Part shown: positions 1-9,081 of the stretch, in pieces
How positions within the stretch are numbered: the stretch's first letter is position 1
Layout of the letters: every line of letters starts with the position of its first letter
Position numbers and translations under genes: made by a program
Notes under the pieces: generated by a model
Database searches by the model: none
What the model was told of the DNA's origin: nothing
Seen by the model: the letters and a program-made list of their open reading frames with translations, nothing else
Assembly: GCF_038396785.1 (NCBI RefSeq)
Contig: NZ_CP151087.1
Span: 1,426,001-1,490,000, forward strand
Direction of reading: 5' to 3'
Source of the DNA: Sphingobacterium thalpophilum
Lineage (GTDB): Bacteria; Bacteroidota; Bacteroidia; Sphingobacteriales; Sphingobacteriaceae
DNA: 64,000 nucleotides

Positions 1-415
1 CTACTTGAGCCATAAAAATGATAATGGCCAGTCCGTTTAAAAAACCGTACATAACAGGCTGTGGAATCAAGCGCACAAATTTCCCCCATTTAAAAAGCCC
101 GACTAAAAATTGCAGGAGCCCCGCCAAGACGACCGCAGCAAACAGGTAATCAATACCGTGACTTGCCGCCAGGGCCATCAATACAACCACTGTTGCGCCA
201 GCACCTCCAGATACCATCCCTGGCCTACCTCCCAAAACGGAAGTGATCAAACCCATTAAAAATGCTGCGTAAAGTCCGGTCAAGGGTGGTAGCCCGGCTA
301 AAATTGCAAATGAGAGTGATTCCGGAATCATTGTCATTGCGACCGTTAATCCTGCAAACAACTCATTCTTAAGATTAATCGATTTTATATTGAATATTTC
401 AAAGGTATTGTTCAT
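1..415 (-). CDS. SulP family anion transporter, N-terminal part (runs off the window)
   Basis: The reverse strand is open from an ATG at 415 down to base 1 without a stop, giving the first 138 residues of a larger membrane protein. It shows hydrophobic helices and the motif PESLSFAILAGLPP near residue 31, followed by a Gly-rich GGRPGMVSGGAGA stretch. Both are typical of the first transmembrane helices of SulP (SLC26-like) sulfate/anion permeases in the inner membrane. The STAS domain and most of the carrier lie outside the window, so substrate (sulfate, bicarbonate or another anion) cannot be told. A TAnnTTTG match (446-453, minus strand) lies 31 bases upstream of the start. The gene is divergent from the DUF3943 gene. 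Confidence 0.85.
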   Translation of the reverse strand, partial: MNNTFEIFNIKSINLKNELFAGLTVAMTMIPESLSFAILAGLPPLTGLYAAFLMGLITSVLGGRPGMVSGGAGATVVVLMALAASHGIDYLFAAVVLAGLLQFLVGLFKWGKFVRLIPQPVMYGFLNGLAIIIFMAQV

Positions 416-445
416 TTTTGAATTACTAGAACAGGATAATTGCCG

Positions 446-485
446 CAAAGGTACTAATCACACAAACACTTTTCCCCTATATTTG
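446..485. promoter_or_regulatory. Divergent -7 elements between the SulP and DUF3943 genes
   Basis: Two matches to the Bacteroidota -7 consensus TAnnTTTG face away from each other: TACCTTTG on the minus strand (446-453) ahead of the SulP gene, and TATATTTG on the plus strand (478-485) ahead of the gene at 517. I see no well-spaced -33 TTTG for either, so these are candidates only. Confidence 0.4.
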
Positions 486-516
486 TTATTCTTTACAAAT
501 TTTATCGCAAAACAGT

Positions 517-2049
517 ATGTTCATTTCGATCAAACAACGCATTAACCAACGTCATTATAGTCTCTTAATATGTATCTTTTTGTTGCTTGTCCAGCTCGGG
601 AGTATAGGGCCTAGTAAGGCTGCATTCCTACCAGCTAGAGAATCCTTAATGACTTCAGATAGCCTATTTCGAGCGAAACCTGTCGAAAAATATCCCATGT
701 ACCACGATGGGCAACCACGACATTGGAACAATCATCTTATCAACGTAAAACAAACAGACAGTCTATTCGATTACCAAAAGAAGAACTTCTTAAGGGCGGG
801 AATTGAGTGGTTTTCCATCCAAGCTATTCCTGCTTCGGTTAATTACTTCATTCGAAAAGATCCTGTTTCGCATATTTCCTTTAAAAACTTCTTTAGCCAT
901 TTAAAACTGTCTGCCTGGACCTGGGACGACAATCTCTTTGCAACAAATCAAATAGCGCATCCTTATCACGGTCAGTTTTATTTTAATTCGTTCCGATCCA
1001 ACAACTACAGTTTTCTACAATCGACAGCAGCAACCGTAGCTGGTAGCTATATCTGGGAAACTGCAGGTGAAACAGAACCACCATCCATCAATGATATCAT
1101 CAACACAAGTTTTGGTGGTACTATTTTAGGTGAAATGACCCATAGACTATCGCATCATATTCTTTCGCGCCCGAGTCTGACCAAAGGACAACGTAATAAA
1201 AAAGAACTATTGGCCATGCTGATCAATCCGATAAACGGGCTCAACCGTCTGCTCGACGGGCGCTGGGGAGATAAGGTAAAAGGTGCGGTGGTCGACAGTT
1301 CTTTAGTACACACCGAAGTTGAATTGGGGCTAAGACGGTTTGATGCCAAGGAACATGATATCTTGAATAAAGGAAAGAATGATATCTATGCGCGTATCAA
1401 ACTGATTTACACCAACGATGATCTAGACAAAAAGAAACCCTTTGATGACTTCTTTCTCAATTTGGAACTTGGATCAGATGATAGTTCCATCGTCAATGCG
1501 GTCAATGTGTATGCCTCGTTATACGGTAACCGTATTTTATCCAATTTAACGGGACGTCACCGTGGTATTGTGTCTGCGCATTTCGACTTTCTACGCAATG
1601 AAGCTTTTTATTACGGATCACAGAGCATCAATTACAATGTTTTTTCAAACTTCAATATTGGTAGCCGTACCAAGCTGACAACCATCCTTGGTGGTGGTCC
1701 AGTGGTATTGGCCGCTGTACCCGATCCTTATCTCCATTTTGGTGAAAGCCGTACATACGATTATGGCCCCGGGGCCGATGTTAGGGCTTCAGCCACATTG
1801 AGCACATTAAACCGCTTTAAATTTGGTGTAGATTATCGTGGCGGATATTTTGTCACAATCAGTGGCAACAAATCCCACCATTTTCTACACGCGGTATCCA
1901 CGAGTGCTTCAATGCGTATCTGGAAAAATTTTGGTGTCAACCTTTACTCCGGTTACTTTAGATTGGAAGGTCATTATCAAGACCATAACAATGTCAACAA
2001 AGACTATCCTTTTGTCCGGATAGCACTAGCCTACAACTCTGAATACTAG
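517..2049 (+). CDS. DUF3943 family outer-membrane-type protein
   Basis: A 510-residue protein with a basic N-terminus and a hydrophobic stretch (about residues 15-35) that reads as a signal peptide. The middle part (about 95-215) has the aromatic-rich pattern of the DUF3943 family, including WTWDDNLFATNQIAHPYHG and INTSFGGTILGEMTHR. The C-terminal half alternates polar and aromatic residues as in an outer-membrane beta-barrel, but it ends NSEY rather than in Phe. DUF3943 proteins are of unknown function and are found in Gram-negative envelopes. The gene stands alone: SulP is divergent upstream and the next gene is convergent across a shared terminator. Family assignment is from pattern recognition; no enzymatic role can be claimed. 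Confidence 0.75.
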   Translation: MFISIKQRINQRHYSLLICIFLLLVQLGSIGPSKAAFLPARESLMTSDSLFRAKPVEKYPMYHDGQPRHWNNHLINVKQTDSLFDYQKKNFLRAGIEWFSIQAIPASVNYFIRKDPVSHISFKNFFSHLKLSAWTWDDNLFATNQIAHPYHGQFYFNSFRSNNYSFLQSTAATVAGSYIWETAGETEPPSINDIINTSFGGTILGEMTHRLSHHILSRPSLTKGQRNKKELLAMLINPINGLNRLLDGRWGDKVKGAVVDSSLVHTEVELGLRRFDAKEHDILNKGKNDIYARIKLIYTNDDLDKKKPFDDFFLNLELGSDDSSIVNAVNVYASLYGNRILSNLTGRHRGIVSAHFDFLRNEAFYYGSQSINYNVFSNFNIGSRTKLTTILGGGPVVLAAVPDPYLHFGESRTYDYGPGADVRASATLSTLNRFKFGVDYRGGYFVTISGNKSHHFLHAVSTSASMRIWKNFGVNLYSGYFRLEGHYQDHNNVNKDYPFVRIALAYNSEY

Positions 2050-2055
2050 CTATAA

Positions 2056-2088
2056 AAAAAGGCTTAACTAAATGAGTTAAGCCTTTTT
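2056..2088. terminator. Bidirectional terminator between convergent genes
   Basis: A perfect 14-bp stem (2056-2069 with 2075-2088, 5-nt loop) flanked by A-runs on the left and T-runs on the right. It can stop transcription from the DUF3943 gene (plus) and the L,D-transpeptidase gene (minus). Confidence 0.85.
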
Positions 2089-2090
2089 GA

Positions 2091-3539
2091 TTAATTTGCC
2101 CAATATTTCTTTAACGCTTCCTTCAAACGCGGATCATAACCATATATATCCGGATACGTAACAAGTTTCCCTTCGTCATCCAACCAGGTTGTATAATAGG
2201 TGATATAAACTGGCATCTGCCGTTTAAGTGTTACCCAACGTGATTTTGAGATCGAATCTGTCGTAATTTCTTTTGCAATTTTTTCGGCCTGTTTTTCATT
2301 ATTGACAAGGTAAGACGCCAAATCAACGGGTTTTTCAACACGCACACAACCATGGCTCACTGCGCGATTGCTCTGCCCAAACATTTGTTTTGCAGGCGTA
2401 TCGTGCAGATAAATGGAATAGGGGTTCTCAAACAAAAACTTCACATTCCCCAATGAATTATCCGAACCAGGATTTTGTTTAAAACGAAAATTCTCCACAG
2501 AATCCGAATTCCAGTTGACCGTTGCAGGGTCCACTTGTTTACCTTTGTAGTAGGCTACCATATTACGCGAAGCCAGATAGTTTGGATTATTTCGAACGCT
2601 TGACAATAACTCTTTCTTGACAATACTGCTTGGAATATTCCATACAGGATTTACTTGCATGGCATCCAACACCCCTTGCATGACAGGCGTCTCGTGATTC
2701 TCACCTTTCCGCGTATAGGCGGGATTATCAGTTTCACCTACACACACATTCATCAGTTGACTTGTCTTCCCTTCTTCCATAATATGTAACCGTTGTTCAG
2801 GTATGTTCACAAATACATATTTCTCCGGAAAAGCATCTCCCATCCAGCGCAATTTTTCCAATACCATTAACACCTGGCTTCGTTGTGCACTGTTTAGGTT
2901 CCCGTTTTCCAATAGATCCTGAAACCTGGTGTAATACTGATTTTTAGGTTGGATATCGGTCAACACAGTTCCAATTTTTACACTATCCAGCATTTGTACA
3001 ACTTTGCCATAGCTCATACGCTTTTGAGGAACGAAATATCGTCCATAAAGGCGTTTGGGGTTGACCACACCATATTTTATGCTGCTAATATAAGCCACCA
3101 GCCCATCAGTACTCAATAAGTCAAGTTTGGCCAATAAGGGATAAACTTCAGCAACATCTTTGGTTTTCAGTTTTCGAAGCGAAGATAATGTTTCCTTAAT
3201 CGCAGCCGTATGGAAATAACTAGTTCGAATACCATGCGCATCGCTTCGTTCAAAGTACGTTAACATGGTGTCGATACTACCGTCAAAAAGGTGTTCGGCA
3301 ATTAAAGTCATCCCTTCAGTAGAATCCGATAATTCCTTCATCCAGCTCGGATTAACCAATTGAGGTTTTTCCTTGCCATACACTTCACGGAAGACTTTTA
3401 CATAAGCTGCTGTGTCAAAATCCTTATAGGACTTATTTTCAAACTCTTTCGCCAACACATCGCCATAAGTCGGAGGATTATCTTTACAAGAAAAAAATAC
3501 TACTGAAACAAATGAAATAAAAACTAAAAATCGTAACAT
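2091..3539 (-). CDS. L,D-transpeptidase (YkuD/YcbB type), lipoprotein
   Basis: Cross-links or anchors peptidoglycan peptides by L,D-transpeptidation in the periplasm. The open frame reaches back to 3584, but the ATG at 3539 is preferred: it gives a clean lipoprotein signal with the lipobox FFSC at residues 15-18. The resulting 482-residue protein has a helical scaffold region (about 40-235) and a C-terminal YkuD catalytic domain. The domain has the signature SHGCVR with the catalytic Cys near residue 398, preceded by IYLHDTP. This size and layout match the long YcbB-type enzymes rather than the short YbiS type. The gene is single and ends at the shared terminator with the convergent DUF3943 gene. 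Confidence 0.9.
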   Translation of the reverse strand: MLRFLVFISFVSVVFFSCKDNPPTYGDVLAKEFENKSYKDFDTAAYVKVFREVYGKEKPQLVNPSWMKELSDSTEGMTLIAEHLFDGSIDTMLTYFERSDAHGIRTSYFHTAAIKETLSSLRKLKTKDVAEVYPLLAKLDLLSTDGLVAYISSIKYGVVNPKRLYGRYFVPQKRMSYGKVVQMLDSVKIGTVLTDIQPKNQYYTRFQDLLENGNLNSAQRSQVLMVLEKLRWMGDAFPEKYVFVNIPEQRLHIMEEGKTSQLMNVCVGETDNPAYTRKGENHETPVMQGVLDAMQVNPVWNIPSSIVKKELLSSVRNNPNYLASRNMVAYYKGKQVDPATVNWNSDSVENFRFKQNPGSDNSLGNVKFLFENPYSIYLHDTPAKQMFGQSNRAVSHGCVRVEKPVDLASYLVNNEKQAEKIAKEITTDSISKSRWVTLKRQMPVYITYYTTWLDDEGKLVTYPDIYGYDPRLKEALKKYWAN

Positions 3540-3653
3540 ATTACAAATCGTGAAAAAGAAATGGCTTCGCAATAATGAAGCCATTTTCTGAGGACAAAGA
3601 TAAATAATTCTTATTGTCTAAAGAATCTTACCTGTCATTGAATCACTACAGAA

Positions 3654-4664
3654 TCAATCACTGTATTTTTCCAGGAAATCTTCCAGCAATTCCACCATAT
3701 CGGTATTACCCAAAAAAGCTGCTGATCGCTGGTGCAAAGTTTTTGGCTCAATATCTAGTATACGCTGAGATCCATTCGAAGCTTTACCCCCTGCCTGCTC
3801 AATGATGAAGGCAATTGGATTGCACTCATACATCAATCTTAGCTTACCATTAGGGTGCGCAGAAGTCGTTGGATAAAGAAAGATGCCCCCTTTGAGGAGA
3901 TTGCGGTGTATATCGGCGACCATTGAGCCGATATACCGCGATGCATAGGGGCGTTGCGTTGCACTGTCCTCCATTTGGCAATATTTGATATATTGCTTAA
4001 CGCCGTTTGGAAATTTGGAATAATTTCCTTCGTTAATCGAATAAATTTGACCCGAAGCCGGAATTTTCATATCAGGATGGGATAAACAAAACTCGCCGAT
4101 CGAAGGATCCAATGTGAATCCGTTTACGCCCTTTCCCGTTGTGTACACCAACATGGTTGAACTACCATAGATTACATAACCTGCAGCGACCTGTTTCGTT
4201 CCATGCTGTAAAATATCATTGCTATTACAAGAAACACCCGTATCAGAAATTCGTCGATAAATGGAAAAAATCGTCCCCACAGATACGTTAACATCGATAT
4301 TGCTTGAGCCATCCAGCGGGTCAATACACACAATATATTTCGCATTTTTGGAAACCCCTGATTGGATATACACTGGATTTTCATGTTCCTCTGAGGCAAC
4401 TACACAGCATTCTCCCCCACTTTGAAGCGCTTTGATAAACTGCTCATCGGCATAAACATCCAGTTTCTTTTGTCCCTCGCCCTGCACATTGACCTGGCCT
4501 GCATCGCCTAAAATATCAACCAATCCCGCTTTATTAACCTCTCTATTTACAATTTTTGCTGCGATTCCAATATCGCGCAGTAGTCTAGAAAGCTCCCCTT
4601 TAGCATACGGAAAATCGGCCTGTTTTTCAATGATAAATTGACCTAGTGTAGTTATACCACTCAT
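3654..4664 (-). CDS. fbp: Fructose-1,6-bisphosphatase, class I
   Basis: Hydrolyses fructose 1,6-bisphosphate to fructose 6-phosphate, the committed step of gluconeogenesis, in the cytosol. The 336 residues match the usual class I length. The metal-binding signature [20 protein letters not shown] is present near residues 113-132. The C-terminal part has [20 protein letters not shown], which includes the substrate-binding Lys and the metal-ligand Glu region. A good promoter lies 29 bases upstream (4693-4725) and a LacI-type palindrome further up (4765-4778), so carbon-source control is plausible but not shown. The gene is monocistronic by spacing. Confidence 0.96.
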   Translation of the reverse strand: MSGITTLGQFIIEKQADFPYAKGELSRLLRDIGIAAKIVNREVNKAGLVDILGDAGQVNVQGEGQKKLDVYADEQFIKALQSGGECCVVASEEHENPVYIQSGVSKNAKYIVCIDPLDGSSNIDVNVSVGTIFSIYRRISDTGVSCNSNDILQHGTKQVAAGYVIYGSSTMLVYTTGKGVNGFTLDPSIGEFCLSHPDMKIPASGQIYSINEGNYSKFPNGVKQYIKYCQMEDSATQRPYASRYIGSMVADIHRNLLKGGIFLYPTTSAHPNGKLRLMYECNPIAFIIEQAGGKASNGSQRILDIEPKTLHQRSAAFLGNTDMVELLEDFLEKYSD

Positions 4665-4692
4665 AATGTTGTTTTATTGGATATTTGTTGCA

Positions 4693-4725
4693 CAAAGCTA
4701 AAAAAGTTAAACAAACTTTAGCAAA
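4693..4725 (-). promoter_or_regulatory. Promoter of fbp
   Basis: On the minus strand the sequence reads TTTG, 21 nt, TAGCTTTG. This matches the Bacteroidota primary-sigma promoter (TTTG / TAnnTTTG). Transcription would start near 4687, leaving a leader of about 22 nt before the fbp ATG. Confidence 0.7.
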
Positions 4726-4764
4726 TACATCCTTCTCATATTTAGCATTTTAGCAGACTAAATA

Positions 4765-4778
4765 CGCAATCGATTGCG
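4765..4778. promoter_or_regulatory. LacI-type operator-like palindrome
   Basis: A perfect 14-bp palindrome, CGCAATCGATTGCG, with the central AAnCGnTT layout typical of LacI-family operators. It lies 40 bp upstream of the fbp -33 box and 130 bp before the divergent small ORF. No LacI-family gene is in the window, so the assignment rests on motif shape alone. Confidence 0.35.
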
Positions 4779-4933
4779 CTATGTTTTGAAAACTCTTCTT
4801 TGCTAAAACGATTATTAGCTATTAAAAAAATAATAAAAGGTTGAAAGCAGTGGATAAATTTCAAATAGCAACGATTAGAAAAAAAACAATAAATGCTAAG
4901 TATTTGGTAATTTTGGCTAAATATTCTGATACA

Positions 4934-5167
4934 ATGCAACAAATAATACAACTCATCGAAAAGGAAAAATTAGGCAATCAGCCGGCAACACAGCACACGT
5001 TGATCATCGACGATAAGCAAGTGATTCACGGTGCTCTTTTCCTAGTAAAAACCGCCCGAAAAACATTTAAATTGATGGTCCCGGCGCCTTTTCACGAAGC
5101 AGTTCTGAAAGAACAAGTAACCATCAATACATTGATAAAACATCCCCAAGTAATGCTACTGGCTTAA
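4934..5167 (+). CDS. Small protein of unknown function
   Basis: A 77-residue ORF taken from the ATG at 4934. The frame is open to 4841, but a TAnnTTTG box at 4908-4915 lies inside that extension and would place the transcript start just before 4934. The protein is soluble-looking, with no signal peptide or membrane segment. It has a beta-rich middle (HTLIIDDKQVIHGALFLV) and a basic-to-hydrophobic end. I do not recognise a family. It is isolated, divergent from fbp and about 260 bases ahead of the copper ATPase. Real coding status is likely but not certain. Confidence 0.5.
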   Translation: MQQIIQLIEKEKLGNQPATQHTLIIDDKQVIHGALFLVKTARKTFKLMVPAPFHEAVLKEQVTINTLIKHPQVMLLA

Positions 5168-5424
5168 TCAAAGGGAAATTCCCCTATCCCATACCTATCC
5201 CCAGAGCAAACAAAACATAGTTCGGTTGTGTTTAACATAGCGTAGTTTCGCTGTTTTTTTTACACCATATTTCGTCTCCGGAAGACTATAACGCTGGTTC
5301 GACCTAGAAAATGAGAGCAAACCGGAAGCACATATTATCAACGGGAAATTTTACAAGAAAACCCGGTAAAAGTGTAAAAATCACCTCGATATAACGTTTA
5401 ACTTTAGGCAACAAAGACAACGCT

Positions 5425-8175
5425 ATGCAACACCACTATACACTTTCGGGAATGTCCTGTGATGGATGTAGAACCACAATCGAACATGCATTGAATGAGC
5501 TTCCTGGGGTTCATGCCGAGGTAACTTTAAACCCGCCAAGCATGACAGTAACATCCCAGAAACATATTCCGTTACAGCAATTACAGGAAATAATATCAAA
5601 ATTAGGTCCTTATCAACTCAGCGAAATACATAAGCATCAGGGTGATCTACAGTCCGATCAACACATTGTAGCACAAGCTTCGGAGAGATATGGCTGCCCC
5701 ATGCATTGCGAAGGTGAAAAAACGTACAGCCAGCCAGGAAATTGTCCGATTTGTGGTATGCATTTGGTGAAGCTCGATGCAGAAACAGCAATTAAAAATA
5801 AGCTGCATACTGAGCATGCAGCGACCTTGCATATCCAACACGAACAGCAACACAATCATTCCGCTCAGTCAAATGCCACGGTACATCAATCACAGACAAT
5901 ATCTACACCTGACAAAGCACATGGTCATACGTCTGCTGATCAATACTATTGTCCGATGCATTGTGAGGGAGACAAACGCTATAATGAACCCGGAAACTGT
6001 CCGGTATGCGGCATGAATCTGGAAAAGGTACCCATGTTAAAGACAGATCTTCAATATACCTGTCCTATGCATCCTGAGATTGTACAAGATCATCCTGGAA
6101 ATTGCCCTATATGCGGTATGGACCTTGTGCCTATTGCCAATGGGAATGATGAGGCCGACGATCACACATATCGTGATCTACGCATGAAATTATGGGTCTC
6201 TATCCTATTTACGGTCCCGATCTTTATACTTTCCATGGGTGAAATGCTTCCCGGTAATCCAATAGGTAAAATCATTTCGCCGAGTTGGTCTGGTTGGGTT
6301 CAGCTGGCTTTATCCCTGCCGGTTGTTTTTTATACCTGTTGGTCTTTTTTTCAACGGGGCTGGGTATCTTTCAAAACCTGGCGCCTTAATATGTTTAGCC
6401 TGATTGCACTTGGTGCTGGAGCTGCGTTTGTCTATAGTTTGGTTGGCCTATTTTTTCCGCAGGTATTCCCTGCTGAATTAAAAAATCACCATGGCTACAT
6501 TGCACTTTACTTCGAATCCGTTACCGTCATATTGACTTTGGTATTATTAGGCCAGGTGATGGAGGCCAAAGCACATTCCAAAACCAATTCGGCAATCAAA
6601 GAGCTGATCAAGCTGAGCCCTTCCGAAGCTACGCGCGTGGAAAATGGAATAGATAAAAAGATCGGCATAGATCAAATTCAACTCGGAGATATACTCAAAG
6701 TAAAACCCGGGGACAAAATCCCCGTTGACGGACAGATTACGGATGGCAACAGTAACATTGATGAATCCATGCTGACGGGTGAACCTATTCCCGTAGAAAA
6801 GCAAACAGGAGATCATGTCAGTTCAGGAACAATCAATGGCGACCGCAGTTTCCTCATGAAAGCAGAGCGTATCGGTTCGGACACACTACTGGCTCAGATC
6901 ATTCAACTCGTCAATGATGCGAGCAGAAGCAAGGCACCCATTCAACGATTAACGGATAAAGTATCCGAGATATTTGTCCCGATTGTCATCATTATTGCAA
7001 TTTTGACATTTCTTACCTGGTGGCTTTGGGTTCCTTCCGCTTCCTTAGCATTCGGCTTTGCCAATGCACTTGCCGTACTTATTGTCGCCTGCCCCTGTGC
7101 CTTGGGACTCGCTACACCGATGTCTGTCATGGTGGGTGTCGGCAAAGGGGCCAAACATGGGATCCTGATCAAAGATGCAAGTGCGCTGGAAAAAATGAAC
7201 CAAGTGGATGTGGTTCTAACAGACAAAACAGGTACCATCACCGAAGGAAAACCCACCGTTGATGATATTCAGCCAAACTCTTCCAGCAGCAAAGACGAGA
7301 TATTATCTTTGGCTGCCGCTTTAAACGCCAATAGCACACATCCATTAGGTCATGCTATTATTGAAAGGGCAAAAAAGGAAAATAGTAAAACGGACCTTGC
7401 AGTTTCCGATTTTGAAAATGTTGCCGGGCAAGGAATCAAGGGAAATATAGCTGGACATAGCATAGCACTGGGCAATCAATTGTTGATGGAGTCTATCGGC
7501 ATAACAATTCCTCATGATATGAAGCAGATGGCCGAAACTGCTCAATCCCATGGAAAGACGGTATCCTTCCTTGCAAAAGACAGTAGCTTATTGGGGTATT
7601 TTAGTATTTCAGATCAAATAAAAGCCTCTTCGAAGCGTGCAATCCAATATCTTATACAGCATAAAGTCGATGTCGTTATGCTGACGGGAGATAATATCCA
7701 TACGGCAAGGGCTGTGGCGGATCAAGTTGGCATCAAGCATTTCAAAGCCAATGCCTTGCCCAAAGATAAATTGCAGGAAATTCATGCGTTACAGCAAAAA
7801 GGACATGTGGTGGCTATGGCTGGTGATGGTATCAATGATGCCCCTGCCCTTGCTCAAGCCGATATCGGCATTGCCATGGGCACAGGGACCGATGTTGCCA
7901 TACAAAGCGCTTCACTCACTTTGCTGAAAGGAGACCTTATCGGAATAGCCAAAGCAAAGGTACTGAGCCAAAAACTACTCCGTAATATTAAGGAGAACCT
8001 GGGTTTTGCTTTCGTCTATAATATACTCGGGATTCCATTGGCTGCCGGACTTCTATATCCTTCTTTCGGAATTCTCCTGTCCCCGATGATTGCTGCCGCT
8101 GCAATGAGTTTCAGCTCCGTTTCGGTTATCTTGAATTCTTTACGCTTAAATCGTGCAAAGATCGATATCGATTAA
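5425..8175 (+). CDS. Copper-type P1B ATPase with N-terminal HMA and three extra metal-binding motifs
   Basis: Exports a soft metal ion, most likely Cu(I), across the inner membrane using ATP. The 916 residues are longer than a typical CopA (about 750-800). Residues 1-65 form an HMA domain with GMSCDGC. Three repeats of CPMHxE...GNCPxCGM follow (about 91-112, 175-196 and 212-232), each a short heavy-metal-binding domain, separated by His-rich linkers. The ATPase core has the CPC motif at 556-558, the phosphorylated Asp 600 in DKTGTIT, and GDGIND at about 800-805. The last helices carry [15 protein letters not shown], the Cu(I)-class signature. No CsoR, CueR or CopZ gene is adjacent. The assignment to Cu over Ag is inferred from family motifs. 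Confidence 0.93.
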   Translation: MQHHYTLSGMSCDGCRTTIEHALNELPGVHAEVTLNPPSMTVTSQKHIPLQQLQEIISKLGPYQLSEIHKHQGDLQSDQHIVAQASERYGCPMHCEGEKTYSQPGNCPICGMHLVKLDAETAIKNKLHTEHAATLHIQHEQQHNHSAQSNATVHQSQTISTPDKAHGHTSADQYYCPMHCEGDKRYNEPGNCPVCGMNLEKVPMLKTDLQYTCPMHPEIVQDHPGNCPICGMDLVPIANGNDEADDHTYRDLRMKLWVSILFTVPIFILSMGEMLPGNPIGKIISPSWSGWVQLALSLPVVFYTCWSFFQRGWVSFKTWRLNMFSLIALGAGAAFVYSLVGLFFPQVFPAELKNHHGYIALYFESVTVILTLVLLGQVMEAKAHSKTNSAIKELIKLSPSEATRVENGIDKKIGIDQIQLGDILKVKPGDKIPVDGQITDGNSNIDESMLTGEPIPVEKQTGDHVSSGTINGDRSFLMKAERIGSDTLLAQIIQLVNDASRSKAPIQRLTDKVSEIFVPIVIIIAILTFLTWWLWVPSASLAFGFANALAVLIVACPCALGLATPMSVMVGVGKGAKHGILIKDASALEKMNQVDVVLTDKTGTITEGKPTVDDIQPNSSSSKDEILSLAAALNANSTHPLGHAIIERAKKENSKTDLAVSDFENVAGQGIKGNIAGHSIALGNQLLMESIGITIPHDMKQMAETAQSHGKTVSFLAKDSSLLGYFSISDQIKASSKRAIQYLIQHKVDVVMLTGDNIHTARAVADQVGIKHFKANALPKDKLQEIHALQQKGHVVAMAGDGINDAPALAQADIGIAMGTGTDVAIQSASLTLLKGDLIGIAKAKVLSQKLLRNIKENLGFAFVYNILGIPLAAGLLYPSFGILLSPMIAAAAMSFSSVSVILNSLRLNRAKIDID

Positions 8176-8230
8176 AAACAGATATTCCCTATATTCGCTG
8201 TTAGAATAACGACATATAGTTTACAGTAAC

Positions 8231-8509
8231 ATGCGTAATATCTTTTTAATCTTGATAACGGTTATCATCACAGTTGTGTGTGTCAAAAATCCGCAATCGG
8301 TGCAGCTCAATTTTCTCGGGGAATCACAAGTGGCACTATGGAAGCTATTATTGGTCTTTTTTATTGCAGGAATTGTATTTGTATCCCTATTGAAAATCGG
8401 AAAAAAGAAACAGCGGGCGTATGAAGAGGAAGAAATAGACGAATCGGAAGAAGAAAACAGCGACAGAAAGTCCCAATTATCGGATGAAGACCGGGAATTT
8501 CTATCCTAA
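8231..8509 (+). CDS. LapA-domain (DUF1049) small membrane protein
   Basis: A 92-residue protein with two transmembrane helices (about 3-20 and 36-58) joined by a short loop containing KNPQSVQLNFLG, then a highly charged acidic tail. This is the layout of the lipopolysaccharide assembly protein A (LapA/YciS) domain. In Enterobacteria LapA works with LapB in regulating LPS synthesis through FtsH and LpxC. Whether this Bacteroidota homologue does the same is not known. It lies 55 bases after the copper ATPase and could be cotranscribed, though no functional link is evident. Confidence 0.8.
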   Translation: MRNIFLILITVIITVVCVKNPQSVQLNFLGESQVALWKLLLVFFIAGIVFVSLLKIGKKKQRAYEEEEIDESEEENSDRKSQLSDEDREFLS

Positions 8510-8576
8510 ACAAAAAAAATAAATCACTAAAAATGAAGCCCTAAACGGCCTTAGCGCATTTTTATCGCACAAATAC

Positions 8577-8607
8577 TTGCGTGGAATAGGGATTAACCCT
8601 ATCTTTG
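8577..8607 (+). promoter_or_regulatory. Promoter of tRNA-Lys
   Basis: TTG (8577-8579), 20 nt, TATCTTTG (8600-8607): a full match to the Bacteroidota promoter. The start would be near 8613, about 40 nt before the mature tRNA 5' end. Confidence 0.75.
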
Positions 8608-8651
8608 CATCACTTCAAACAAGGAACGGTAGTTCAAAAACAAAGAAGTAA

Positions 8652-8724
8652 GATTCCGTAGCTCAGCTGGTAGAGCAATACACTTTTAATGTATGGGTCC
8701 TGGGTTCGAATCCCAGCGGGATCA
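8652..8724 (+). tRNA. tRNA-Lys (anticodon UUU)
   Basis: A 73-nt cloverleaf. The acceptor stem GATTCCG pairs with CGGGATC (one G-U), with A as discriminator at 8724. The anticodon stem ATACA/TGTAT encloses loop CTTTTAA with anticodon TTT at 8685-8687. The T-arm CTGGG/CCCAG holds TTCGAAT, and the D-arm carries AGCTGGTAGAGC. CCA is not encoded. The 3' 20 nt are repeated in inverted form downstream, so an unprocessed transcript could pair its own 3' end into a long hairpin. Confidence 0.97.
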
Positions 8725-8782
8725 CAAAAGAAAAGCTAATCTTTCGATTAGCTTTTCTTTTGTGATCCCGCTGGGATTCGAA
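8705..8782. repeat. 37-bp perfect inverted repeat that mirrors the tRNA-Lys 3' end
   Basis: Arms 8705-8741 and 8746-8782 are exact reverse complements with a 4-nt loop (8742-8745). The left arm starts inside the tRNA T-loop (TTCGAA), runs through the acceptor 3' strand and continues to the terminator stem. The right arm therefore contains a second, inverted copy of the tRNA 3' 20 nt. The inner 16 bp is an ordinary terminator stem; the outer 21 bp is the unusual part. Confidence 0.95.
8726..8761 (+). terminator. Terminator of tRNA-Lys
   Basis: Stem of 16 bp (8726-8741 with 8746-8761) and loop TTTC. The right arm ends in a pyrimidine-rich TTTTCTTTT tract. It forms the core of the larger palindrome at 8705-8782. 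Confidence 0.75.
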
Positions 8783-8869
8783 AGAAGGGTCGGCCGGGTT
8801 GGATCCTTTCCAGGCTCAGCAATATTAAAAATCACTATTTCCATTGATTTTTTTACAGAGCTAATTTAA

Positions 8870-8877
8870 TAGCTTTG
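8870..8877 (+). promoter_or_regulatory. Candidate -7 element of the interrupted secreted-protein gene
   Basis: TAGCTTTG matches TAnnTTTG and lies 25 bases before the ATG at 8903. A TTG at 8844-8846 is spaced 23 nt away, slightly long for a -33 box. Confidence 0.45.
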
Positions 8878-8902
8878 TTAGGCACATTAAATAGCACAAC
8901 GG

Positions 8903-9013
8903 ATGAAAAATTTTGTTTTACTTCTTCTAACCTTTTTATGTATTCCTGCTCATGCCCAAGATAAATTAGCCTCAACAGATTTGGCGTATCCTGATTTAAT
9001 TCCGACACTCATG
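8903..9013 (+). pseudogene. 5' part of a secreted-protein gene cut by an insertion sequence
   Basis: The first 37 codons of a gene whose product begins with a clear signal peptide (MKNFVLLLLTFLCIPAHAQ). The frame is interrupted at 9013/9014 by the IS and would stop inside it at 9055. The continuation is at 11941-12537. Eleven further codons and the frame joint lie, inverted, in the 85-bp spacer 10435-10519. When the spacer is flipped and one copy of each 8-bp target duplication is dropped, the three pieces form one frame of 777 bases (259 codons with stop). The joined product, 258 residues and secreted, belongs to no family I recognise. Confidence 0.85.
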
Positions 9014-9081
9014 GGATCATGTACAAAAGTTGTGGAGGGGATAAAAAATAATTAGATATTTGTGCTTTGATATTTATACAG

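Noticed and set aside
5239..5261. Terminator hairpin ahead of the copper ATPase (AGCG/CGCT plus T8)
   Set aside because: The stem is only 4 bp; the T-run alone is not enough support.
8652..8782. Phage or island attachment site at tRNA-Lys
   Set aside because: The repeated tRNA end is inverted, not direct, and no integrase or phage gene is in the window.
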